Below, piece after piece: positions 17,459 to 24,739 of a DNA stretch of 27,426 nt. Location of the stretch: the NCBI GenBank assembly GCA_021157505.1, contig JAGGWI010000158.1, forward strand, positions 1-27,426, in the 5' to 3' direction. Both the position numbers and the translations under genes were made by a program. The notes under the pieces were generated by a model, which saw nothing but the letters and a program-made list of their open reading frames with translations, had not been told where the DNA came from and searched no databases. This DNA comes from Desulfuromusa sp. (lineage in GTDB: Bacteria > Desulfobacterota > Desulfuromonadia > Desulfuromonadales > Geopsychrobacteraceae). The first letter of the stretch is position 1; every line of letters starts with the position of its first letter.

Positions 17459-17467
17459 AGTATAACA
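17459..17467 (-). promoter_or_regulatory. Candidate extended -10 promoter for the HEAT/HD-GYP operon
   Basis: On the minus strand, TGT followed by TATACT (hexamer at 17459-17464) forms an extended -10 element about 42 nt before the GTG start. No good -35 hexamer is seen at the usual distance, which an extended -10 can tolerate. It lies in the divergent gap shared with phoH. Confidence 0.4.
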
Positions 17468-17541
17468 GGTTTTGATAAATTTTTGGCTATTGAGTAAGGC
17501 TCAATCTGGTAGCTCTCTGTTGCATTCGTTCCACTTTGGTG

Positions 17542-17569
17542 TTAAATTCCGCAACGTGAAAAATATAAT
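17542..17569 (+). promoter_or_regulatory. Candidate promoter for the phoH operon
   Basis: A perfect TATAAT lies at 17564-17569, 20 nt before the phoH ATG. The best -35 is a weak TTAAAT at 17542-17547, with 16-nt spacing. The 5' leader would be very short, and no clear ribosome binding site precedes the ATG. Confidence 0.45.
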
Positions 17570-17589
17570 ATTTCAGCGAATATCTGCGT

Positions 17590-18609
17590 ATGCGTCCCAG
17601 CAAACATTTTGATGTTGCTGATGCGACTCTGGCCGCTCAGTTATTTGGTCAGCAGAATAAGCATCTTAAACTGATAGAAAAAAAACTCGGCATCCGGCTT
17701 GGCAGCCAGGGAACTGTGATTCACCTGTCCGGTGAACCAGCCCAGGTTCATGTCGGCTATCGCCTGCTTGAAGAGCTATGTCTCTTAATGCGGGAAAATA
17801 TGCCGATTTACCCCACCGATATTGATTATGCGATCAGGATCCTCTCTGCTGATTCATCAACCTCCCTGAAAGATATTTTTTGTGACACGGTTTTTATCTC
17901 GGCCCGCAATAAGTTAATTGCGCCCAAAAGTCTGGCACAGAAGAATTATATCGATAATATTCGAAAAAATCATGTTGTTTTTGGCGTTGGTCCTGCGGGA
18001 ACCGGGAAGACCTACCTGGCAATGGCAATGGGGGTTGCTGCTTTAATGCGTAAGGAGGTCAGCCGGATTATGTTGGTTCGTCCGGCAGTTGAGGCCGGTG
18101 AAAAGCTTGGCTTTCTTCCCGGAGATCTAGCAGAAAAAGTTAATCCCTATCTGCGGCCTCTCTATGATGCCCTCTATGATATGCTGGAGCTGGAAAAAGC
18201 TCAGGAGCTTCTGGAAACTGGTATTGTTGAGGTTGCGCCACTGGCTTTTATGCGTGGTCGAACCCTGAATGATGCTTTTATCATTCTGGATGAAGCACAA
18301 AACACGACGGCTGAACAGATGAAGATGTTTTTGACCCGCCTTGGTTTTGGCAGCAAGGCGGTGGTGACCGGCGACGTGACCCAGATTGATTTGCCACGCA
18401 GTAACCAGTCAGGATTGCTGCAGGCGATAGAGGTACTGAGCGGTGTTGATGACATAGCGTTTACCCATTTCAGCGATGTGGATGTTGTCCGTCATCCGAT
18501 TGTTCAGGCGATTGTGCGGGCCTATCAGCAGGCAGATCAGCAGGCAGATCAACCCCGTATTGAAGCGGGCCGTTCGGCAAATAGTTCCGCTGCTACTGAG
18601 GATTTATGA
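17590..18609 (+). CDS. phoH: PhoH-family ATPase (PhoH-like, YbeZ type)
   Basis: A 339-residue cytoplasmic P-loop ATPase. The Walker A motif GPAGTGKT is at 134-141 and the Walker B FIILDEAQ has D234-E235. An N-terminal KH-like segment precedes the ATPase, as in the YbeZ group. The length fits the family. YbeZ/PhoH proteins are partners of the RNase YbeY and are linked to RNA quality control and ribosome maturation; ybeY is two genes downstream here. The stop codon overlaps the next start as ATGA (18606-18609). The C-terminal tail includes a small tandem duplication encoding a doubled QQAD. The ribosome binding site is poor, so the exact start is less sure than the identity. Confidence 0.92.
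   Translation: MRPSKHFDVADATLAAQLFGQQNKHLKLIEKKLGIRLGSQGTVIHLSGEPAQVHVGYRLLEELCLLMRENMPIYPTDIDYAIRILSADSSTSLKDIFCDTVFISARNKLIAPKSLAQKNYIDNIRKNHVVFGVGPAGTGKTYLAMAMGVAALMRKEVSRIMLVRPAVEAGEKLGFLPGDLAEKVNPYLRPLYDALYDMLELEKAQELLETGIVEVAPLAFMRGRTLNDAFIILDEAQNTTAEQMKMFLTRLGFGSKAVVTGDVTQIDLPRSNQSGLLQAIEVLSGVDDIAFTHFSDVDVVRHPIVQAIVRAYQQADQQADQPRIEAGRSANSSAATEDL
18526..18549 (+). repeat. 12-nt tandem duplication in phoH
   Basis: CAGCAGGCAGAT occurs twice head to tail (18526-18537 and 18538-18549), duplicating four residues (QQAD) in the disordered C-terminal tail. It stays in frame and is probably a slippage product. Confidence 0.8.
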
Positions 18610-21017
18610 ACAGAGAAGAGAAAGATAGATCATTGTTGAGACGCACAGCTATCCTGAACGGTGGGGTTCAGGGGTTACGTCACCAACGTCAACCTCGGTT
18701 GGGGGGGTGGCTGCTGTTGTTGGTTGCAACTTTATTGACCCTGGTTATTGTGCCGAAGGGCGGTTTAATCCCCGATTATTTTACTCCGGGTGATATTGCA
18801 ACGGGTGATATTAAATCGCCACGGGATCTATTGGGAGAAGATCTCCCCTTGACTCAGGCAAAACGTGACGAGGCGGCAAACGCTTCACCCCTCATTTATG
18901 ATCTGGATGCAATCTCCGGGAGCCATGCAATCAACCGGATCCGTCAGGGTCTCGGATTATTGTTGCTGCGACAGCATGATGAACAACCGTTGCAGTTGGA
19001 AGATCTGTTGTTGCAATTGGAAACTGATTTTGGGATTCCGTTGACGGATGAGGAGTTACGACTGTTACTTGATATGGCTCTCAACCAGAATATTGCTGTT
19101 TTAACCGGAGACCTTCTCACGCCCATTTTTACTCGACCCATTGTTGCCAATTCCCAGGCTTTTAATGCCGATCGGGAGCGGGGGCTTCTAGCCTTGAGCC
19201 GGAGTGGAGCGGAAGAGATAAGCCCGAAACTACTGGAGTCAACCATTGGCTTGCAAGATGCTTTGTTGAAGGTCAAAGCTCAGTTGGCATTGATTCCCGG
19301 GATTACTGCGACTCAGCAGCAGACTTTGTTGAAACTGGTGCAGCAGCAGTTGCGTCCGAGCCTGGTATTTAATCAGGAAGAGACGGAACAGAGACGTCTG
19401 GATGCTCGAGAACATATTGCCCCGGTTCTATTCCAGATCAAGAAGGGGGAAATGGTCGTTCGAGAAGGGGAGCGGGTGACCGCCGATCAGATTCTCAAGC
19501 TGCAGGCGCTGCGGACGTCAGGTCGTGATAATCGTAGCCTCCAGACTGCCGCTGGTCTATTAATCTGTTCCCTGCTGTTGATCTATGTTGGTTTTTATTT
19601 TGCCCAACAGAATATCAAGAAATTTCGCCCCGATTCTCGTGATTTATTATTTCTTGCCGTCGTATTTCTGTCTCTGTTCGTATTGATAAAAATATCAATT
19701 TTTATTGCAGCGGGGATGGAAAATAGTTTCGCCTATATTGATTCCTCGGCCTACATCTATGCGATCCCCTTTGCTCTTGGTGCCATGCTGGTCCGGATTG
19801 TTCTCAATTCCGAAACTGCATTTTTGTTTGCAGTCTGCTCTTCGGTCTTGATTGGAATGTTGTTTGGTAACAGCCTGTTGATGGCTCTGTATGTTTTGAT
19901 CGGTAGTTTGGTCGGCGCGCACGGGGTACGCCATTGCCAGAAACGGACGACTCTTTATCTCGCTGGTGTCTGGATCGGGCTGGCGAATATGGTTCTGCTC
20001 ATTGGTATCCATCTTTTGACGGGTCGCAATTTTGAGCTGCAGCTGCTCTGGAACCTTGGTTTTGGTTTCTTTGGCGGGTTGGCCAGCGCAGTTGTTGTTA
20101 ATGGTACTATTCCGCTGGTGGAATTAATCTTCAAGTACACGACCGATATCAAATTGCTGGAGTTGGCTAATATGAATACGCCGATTTTGCGGCAATTAAT
20201 GATTGAGGCTCCAGGGACTTACCACCATTCTATTCTGGTCGGTAATCTGGCTGAAGCTGCGGCTGAGGCGATTAATGCTAATCCATTGTTAACCCGTGTC
20301 GCCGCCTATTATCATGATATTGGAAAAATCAAAAAGCCCCTCTATTTTATTGAAAATTCGGGAGGGCAGCGTAACCGGCACGATAAGTTGTCACCATCTA
20401 TGAGCGCTCTGATTCTTACGTCGCATGTCAAGGATGGGGTGGAGTTGGCTCGCGAGCATAAACTGGGTGCAGAATTGATTGATATTATTCAGCAACACCA
20501 AGGTACGACCCTGATCAAGTTTTTCTATGATCGGGCAAAGAGCCAGGCTGATCCAGGGATGCCACAGGTTGATGAGCGCGATTATCGCTACCATGGCCCC
20601 AAACCGCAGACCCGTGAAGCGGCACTGATTTTACTGGCAGATGCGATTGAGGCAGCCAGTCGAACCCTGACCGATCCAACCCCTGCACGAATCCAGGGGA
20701 TGGTGAAGAAATTGATCAACAATATTTTTATTGATGGTCAGTTGGACGAGTGTGACTTAACCCTGAAGGATTTGAATCTGATTGCCAAAAGTTTTAATCG
20801 AATTATGGCGGGATCTTTCCACCATCGGGTCGATTATCCAGAGCCGGTGCATATTGTCCGCGAAAAGGTGGATACTGCTGAAAAGTCCCCAATAAAAGAA
20901 AAGGCAAAAGCTAAAAGTGCGAATCCAGATAGAAAATTGCCAGCGCCAACACAAGATCCAGAAGCGGCTATTGCGGAAGATAGCCCAAAAGATCTTAAGC
21001 GTCTCGGGATATCCTGA
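18606..21017 (+). CDS. pgpH: 7TM-HD membrane phosphodiesterase, PgpH-like (probable c-di-AMP hydrolase)
   Basis: An 803-residue membrane protein of the 7TMR-HDED/HD family. After a cytoplasmic N-terminus come one membrane helix (about 35-50), a large extracytoplasmic 7TMR-HDED region (about 55-310) and a cluster of about seven helices (about 315-500). The cytoplasmic HD domain has HH at 540-541, HD at 570-571 followed by IGK, and later conserved histidines in LTSHVKDG and IIQQHQGT. Characterised members such as Listeria PgpH hydrolyse c-di-AMP to pApA. The last 35 or so residues form a Lys/Pro/Ala-rich tail encoded in DNA that also encodes the start of YbeY in another frame. The gene overlaps phoH by 4 nt and ybeY by 101 nt. 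No c-di-AMP cyclase is in the window. Confidence 0.9.
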   Translation: MNREEKDRSLLRRTAILNGGVQGLRHQRQPRLGGWLLLLVATLLTLVIVPKGGLIPDYFTPGDIATGDIKSPRDLLGEDLPLTQAKRDEAANASPLIYDLDAISGSHAINRIRQGLGLLLLRQHDEQPLQLEDLLLQLETDFGIPLTDEELRLLLDMALNQNIAVLTGDLLTPIFTRPIVANSQAFNADRERGLLALSRSGAEEISPKLLESTIGLQDALLKVKAQLALIPGITATQQQTLLKLVQQQLRPSLVFNQEETEQRRLDAREHIAPVLFQIKKGEMVVREGERVTADQILKLQALRTSGRDNRSLQTAAGLLICSLLLIYVGFYFAQQNIKKFRPDSRDLLFLAVVFLSLFVLIKISIFIAAGMENSFAYIDSSAYIYAIPFALGAMLVRIVLNSETAFLFAVCSSVLIGMLFGNSLLMALYVLIGSLVGAHGVRHCQKRTTLYLAGVWIGLANMVLLIGIHLLTGRNFELQLLWNLGFGFFGGLASAVVVNGTIPLVELIFKYTTDIKLLELANMNTPILRQLMIEAPGTYHHSILVGNLAEAAAEAINANPLLTRVAAYYHDIGKIKKPLYFIENSGGQRNRHDKLSPSMSALILTSHVKDGVELAREHKLGAELIDIIQQHQGTTLIKFFYDRAKSQADPGMPQVDERDYRYHGPKPQTREAALILLADAIEAASRTLTDPTPARIQGMVKKLINNIFIDGQLDECDLTLKDLNLIAKSFNRIMAGSFHHRVDYPEPVHIVREKVDTAEKSPIKEKAKAKSANPDRKLPAPTQDPEAAIAEDSPKDLKRLGIS

Positions 21018-21369
21018 CGCAGAACTGTCAATCCTGATTCTTGATAATGTCGGGATTCAGGAAATCAACCGCAAATATTTGCAACGTGATCGACCGACGA
21101 ATGTCATCTCCTTTGCTATGCAGGAGGGAGAGGGGGCTGGCTTGTCGCCGCTGGTCCTTGGTGACGTGGTTATTTCGGCAGAACGGGCGGCGGCAGATGC
21201 TGCTGAAGCAGGAATCCTGTTTGAGCACGAACTCTGGTTTCTGCTGGTTCACGGTGTCCTCCACTTGCTCGGTTATGATCATGAGCGAGGATCAGAGCAG
21301 GATGCTGAGCTGATGGAAGCGAGAGAGGCTGAAATATTCGCTCTTCTCGTTGCCGAATTTCCACTATAA
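20917..21369 (+). CDS. ybeY: Endoribonuclease / rRNA maturation factor YbeY
   Basis: A 150-residue UPF0054 metalloprotein. The zinc triad is H112, H116 and H122 in HGVLHLLGYDH. A DRPTNVISF segment (58-66) is also characteristic. YbeY acts in 16S rRNA 3'-end maturation, ribosome quality control and RNA decay, with PhoH/YbeZ as a usual partner. I chose the GTG at 20917 because the encoded N-terminus (MRIQIENCQRQ, then a basic helix and DAELSILILD) fits the full-length family. This start lies 101 nt inside pgpH. Its ribosome binding site is weak, so translation may depend on ribosomes arriving from pgpH. Confidence 0.92.
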   Translation: MRIQIENCQRQHKIQKRLLRKIAQKILSVSGYPDAELSILILDNVGIQEINRKYLQRDRPTNVISFAMQEGEGAGLSPLVLGDVVISAERAAADAAEAGILFEHELWFLLVHGVLHLLGYDHERGSEQDAELMEAREAEIFALLVAEFPL

Positions 21370-21377
21370 ATGGACTG

Positions 21378-22271
21378 TTGATTTCACCATTCAGGGAGAA
21401 TAAAAGAGCAGTGGATAATGATCAATTACAGGAGCCCGACAGTTGGTTAAAACGACTGGGGCGCAGGCTGAGCCATCGACCCCGAGCAAACAGTGAAGAA
21501 GAGCTACAGGAACTGATTGATGCTTCTGAACAACAGGGGATCATCGATGAGGACGAGGGGGATATGCTCCAGTCGATTCTGGAGTTGGATGAAACCATTT
21601 TACGTGAAATTATGATTCCACGGACAGATATGGTGTGTGTCGATGCTGAAGCACCCTTTGGAGATATTCTTAAGGCGATTCTCAGCTCAGGACACTCACG
21701 TATTCCGGTCTACAAAAACAATATCGATAATATTATCGGGCTGGTCTATGCCAAGGACCTGCTCCGCTTTTGGGGCCGCCCTATTGATACCATCTCTCTT
21801 ACTGAGATTATGCGTTCACCCTACCTGGTGCCGGAGTCAAAGCAGGCCAGTGTCTTACTCAAGGAGTTTCAAGCCGCCCGTATCCATATTGCTATCGTTA
21901 TCGATGAATATGGTGGAACCTCAGGCCTGGTCACTATTGAGGATTTGATTGAAGAAATAGTGGGTGAGATCCATGATGAGTATGACCATGAAGAGGAGTG
22001 GTTGATTGAACAGCCGGATGGCTCCTTGTTGGTTGATGGCCGCTTAAACATTGAAGAGTTTGAGGATTATTTCGATATTGAAGTGGCCCGGGAGAAGTTT
22101 GATACAATTGGCGGTTATGTTGTTGAGCAGTACGGGAGGGTTCCAGCTGTCGGTGAACAGATCAGAATCGGGGATTTTGATATGTTGATTGAGCAAGGGG
22201 ATCAGCGGGTTATTCGCCAGATCAAGATCACACCACTTGTTGCGACTGCGATCAAACAGGGTGGGCATTGA
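21378..22271 (+). CDS. CorC/HlyC family protein with paired CBS domains
   Basis: Up to 297 residues, close to E. coli CorC (292). Residues about 75-200 contain two CBS motifs, beginning with the IMIPRTDMV sequence. The C-terminal 80 or so residues are the CorC_HlyC (transporter-associated) domain. There is no DUF21 membrane region, so it is the soluble CorC type, associated with Mg2+/Co2+ efflux or membrane integrity; the genetic neighbour lnt is typical. The start is uncertain. TTG at 21378 is the longest, while GTG at 21411 is preceded by AGGGAG (21393-21398) and gives a more usual N-terminus. It is 8 nt after ybeY, and its stop shares a base with the lnt ATG. Confidence 0.88.
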   Translation: MISPFRENKRAVDNDQLQEPDSWLKRLGRRLSHRPRANSEEELQELIDASEQQGIIDEDEGDMLQSILELDETILREIMIPRTDMVCVDAEAPFGDILKAILSSGHSRIPVYKNNIDNIIGLVYAKDLLRFWGRPIDTISLTEIMRSPYLVPESKQASVLLKEFQAARIHIAIVIDEYGGTSGLVTIEDLIEEIVGEIHDEYDHEEEWLIEQPDGSLLVDGRLNIEEFEDYFDIEVAREKFDTIGGYVVEQYGRVPAVGEQIRIGDFDMLIEQGDQRVIRQIKITPLVATAIKQGGH

Positions 22272-23803
22272 TGCCTCTGGCAAAGCCCGATAGAACCTTG
22301 ATAGCGGCTGCCGGTTCAGGTCTTTTGCTTGCCGCTGCGTTTCCACGGCCCGATTTGTTTCCCCTTGCCTGGATCGCGTTGGTGCCATTGTTGCTGGTCA
22401 TGCGCCATCGCCCCTTCGCTGCTGGATTTACCGCGGGAGCCGTCTTTTTTGCTGCCGTTCTTTATTGGTTAAATATCGTTATGACCACCTATGGTGGTCT
22501 TCCCCTCATTTTATCACTGCTTGCCTATCTGTTTTTGCTGACCTATCTCGCTGTTTATTTTGGTTTGGCAACCTGGATATCCTGCCGTCTTGAAACGGTT
22601 CTTAAACTTCCATATCTGCTGACTCTGCCCCCGCTCTGGGTGGCTCTTGAATATCTTCGCGGATGGCTTTTTACCGGCTTTCCCTGGGCGATTATTGGCT
22701 ATTCGCAACAGAATTTTTCTCTGGCGATTCAGAGTTCTGATGTGACCGGAGTCTACGGTGTCAGTTTGATGCTGGTGGTCGTCAATTGCGCTATTGCCGG
22801 GGTGATTGTTGCACCCCGAAGTCGTTTGGCATGGTTGGGGGTTGCTGCAACTCTCCTTATTTCAATCAGCCACTTTGGTTATGGTTTTTGGCGGGAGTCG
22901 CAGCCTCTTGACCAACGAGCCGAGCAATTGCGGGTGGCTCTGATTCAGGGAAACATCGATCAGGCGCAGAAGTGGGTTCCGGAAAATCGACAAGCCAGTA
23001 TTGATCATTATCGGAGTTTGTCAGAACAAGCGCTGCAGAATCAACCCGATTTAATCATCTGGCCGGAGGCTGCAACACCATTCTTTCTTCAGGATCCAAC
23101 CGGGTTGGCGCTGCAAGTCAGGCAATTGCCAGAGCAGCTAGGGGTTTCTCTGCTGGTTGGTAGTCCAGCCTATCTGCGTCTCTCTACGGGTGAATATCAA
23201 TATTACAACAGTGCTTTTCTATATTCCGCGACCGGGAGAAAACTCGGGCGTTCGGATAAAATCCACCTGGTTCCGTTTGGTGAATATGTGCCCCTGGAGA
23301 AGCTTCTCTCTTTTATTGATAAGCTGGTCGTTGGGGTGGGTGACTTTTCTCCCGGGAAAATCCAGCCATTAGCGTTGAATGGACATTCTCTGGGAGTGCT
23401 GATTTGCTACGAGGCGATCTTTCCATCGTTGGCCCGAAAATATGTTCTGGAGGGGAGTGATCTGCTGGTCAATTTGACCAATGATGCCTGGTTTGGACAT
23501 TCTTCGGCACCTTATCAGCTCTTGGCAATGGTCCGTTTTCGGGCGATTGAAAACCGTATCTGGATTGCTCGGGCGGCCAATACGGGAATTTCCGCACTGA
23601 TTTCTCCTTCTGGCATTGTGACTTTGGCCGGGCCGATTTTTGAATCAATCCAATTGAGTGGCTCTGTGGGTCTGGGAGCTAAAGAGACTTTTTATACCAG
23701 GTTCGGGGATATATTTGCCTATATCTGCCTGGGGATAAGTGCAGTCTTTCTCATCGTTCTATTGTTGAGGCGAAATCCTGGCTCAGTGGCTGCTCCAAAA
23801 TGA
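22271..23803 (+). CDS. lnt: Apolipoprotein N-acyltransferase Lnt
   Basis: A 510-residue inner-membrane enzyme that adds the third acyl chain to the N-terminal cysteine of lipoproteins. Several membrane helices occupy residues 1-205, followed by a nitrilase-like periplasmic domain and a final helix near 480-500. The catalytic triad is visible as E266 (WPEAATPF), K330 (DKIHLVPFGEY) and C379 (LICYEAIFP); E. coli uses E267, K335 and C387. I place the start at the ATG at 22271, which overlaps the corC stop as TGATG. A TTG one codon earlier is less likely. The presence of Lnt confirms a Gram-negative envelope with triacylated lipoproteins. Confidence 0.95.
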   Translation: MPLAKPDRTLIAAAGSGLLLAAAFPRPDLFPLAWIALVPLLLVMRHRPFAAGFTAGAVFFAAVLYWLNIVMTTYGGLPLILSLLAYLFLLTYLAVYFGLATWISCRLETVLKLPYLLTLPPLWVALEYLRGWLFTGFPWAIIGYSQQNFSLAIQSSDVTGVYGVSLMLVVVNCAIAGVIVAPRSRLAWLGVAATLLISISHFGYGFWRESQPLDQRAEQLRVALIQGNIDQAQKWVPENRQASIDHYRSLSEQALQNQPDLIIWPEAATPFFLQDPTGLALQVRQLPEQLGVSLLVGSPAYLRLSTGEYQYYNSAFLYSATGRKLGRSDKIHLVPFGEYVPLEKLLSFIDKLVVGVGDFSPGKIQPLALNGHSLGVLICYEAIFPSLARKYVLEGSDLLVNLTNDAWFGHSSAPYQLLAMVRFRAIENRIWIARAANTGISALISPSGIVTLAGPIFESIQLSGSVGLGAKETFYTRFGDIFAYICLGISAVFLIVLLLRRNPGSVAAPK

Positions 23804-23816
23804 AAGGGTTTTTAGC

Positions 23817-24575
23817 GTGAAAGCAACAGCAATTATTCCTGCTCGGTATGGGTCGACCCGGTTCCCCGGGAAACCCCTCGCACTGATCAATGGTTTGCCA
23901 ATGATTCAGCATGTCTGCCAGCGGGTTGCCAACGCCAAGATGGTCGATCGGGTTATTGTTGCAACTGACGATGCGCGTATTGCTACTGTCGTTGACAGCT
24001 TTGGCGGTGAGGTGGTGATGACCCGAACCGATCATCCGACCGGTACCGATCGTCTGGCCGAAGTTGCAGAGCAAATTGAGGCTGAGTTGATTGTCAATGT
24101 CCAGGGCGATGAACCACTTATCGACCCACGGATGGTTGATCAGGCGATAGCCCCGCTGGTGGAGAATCGGCAGATACAGATGGGAACGGTCGCCAGCCGG
24201 ATCGATCAAGTCGATGATTTTTATAATCCCAATGTGGTTAAGGTTGTCAAGAAGCAGTCTGGAATGGCGCTCTACTTTTCCCGTGCTCCGATTCCCTGGC
24301 CACGCGATTTAGATCGTGATCAACTTGCTGAAGCATTGCCTCAGTTGGGTTTGTGGCGCCATATTGGTCTCTATGTCTACCGCCGGAAACTGTTATTGGA
24401 ATACCCCTCCTGGCCAAAAATGGCGTTAGAAGAATTAGAAAACCTGGAACAGTTGCGTGCTCTTGAACGGGGGATTGAACTGTATGTTGCGGAGACTGAG
24501 TTCAGCTGCCATGGTGTTGATACCCCCGCGGATCTTGAACGGGTTTCCAGGCTCATCTCTATAGAAAATCAATAA
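23817..24575 (+). CDS. kdsB: 3-deoxy-manno-octulosonate cytidylyltransferase KdsB
   Basis: A 252-residue nucleotidyltransferase that makes CMP-Kdo from Kdo and CTP in the cytoplasm for lipid A-core synthesis. The N-terminal IPARYGSTRFPGKPL motif binds CTP, and VQGDEPLI (about 97-104) holds a metal-binding aspartate. Length and motifs match the family (E. coli 248). The start is GTG at 23817, 13 nt after lnt, with AAAGGG as ribosome binding site. CTP is supplied by pyrG, the next gene. The two genes are separated by a gap with two hairpins. Confidence 0.95.
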   Translation: MKATAIIPARYGSTRFPGKPLALINGLPMIQHVCQRVANAKMVDRVIVATDDARIATVVDSFGGEVVMTRTDHPTGTDRLAEVAEQIEAELIVNVQGDEPLIDPRMVDQAIAPLVENRQIQMGTVASRIDQVDDFYNPNVVKVVKKQSGMALYFSRAPIPWPRDLDRDQLAEALPQLGLWRHIGLYVYRRKLLLEYPSWPKMALEELENLEQLRALERGIELYVAETEFSCHGVDTPADLERVSRLISIENQ

Positions 24576-24577
24576 TT

Positions 24578-24620
24578 AAACCGTACCGTTACTCACTTTT
24601 TTAAATATGGACGGTTTTTT
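24578..24620 (+). terminator. Possible intrinsic terminator after kdsB
   Basis: AAACCGT (24578-24584) can pair with ACGGTTT (24611-24617), ending in a run of six T (24615-24620). An ACCGT at 24585-24589 offers an alternative partner for ACGGT. The loop is long and the stem short, so it is weak and may only attenuate readthrough into pyrG. Confidence 0.35.
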
Positions 24621-24625
24621 GCATG

Positions 24626-24649
24626 AACAGGGTTTCTTTCGCCCCTGTT
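24626..24649 (+). promoter_or_regulatory. Hairpin in the pyrG leader
   Basis: AACAGGG (24626-24632) and CCCTGTT (24643-24649) form a perfect 7-bp stem with a pyrimidine-rich 10-nt loop. It sits about 90 nt before the pyrG start. No U tract follows directly, so a simple terminator is not indicated. A leader role is possible but unproven. Confidence 0.3.
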
Positions 24650-24739
24650 TCTGTGTAGAATCGACTCTTCCTAAGTATTGATAATTTTTACCAATGCTGT
24701 AGCTCGGTGGTGTTTTTTATGAAGGATGGAATGAAGTCA

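Noticed and set aside
22268..22270. TTG start for lnt one codon before the ATG
   Set aside because: The ATG at 22271 forms a standard TGATG overlap with the upstream stop and is a stronger start codon.
24656..24685. Promoter-like TAGAAT and GATAAT hexamers before pyrG
   Set aside because: Neither has an acceptable -35 at 16-18 nt. A pyrG promoter is plausible but not supported by sequence alone.
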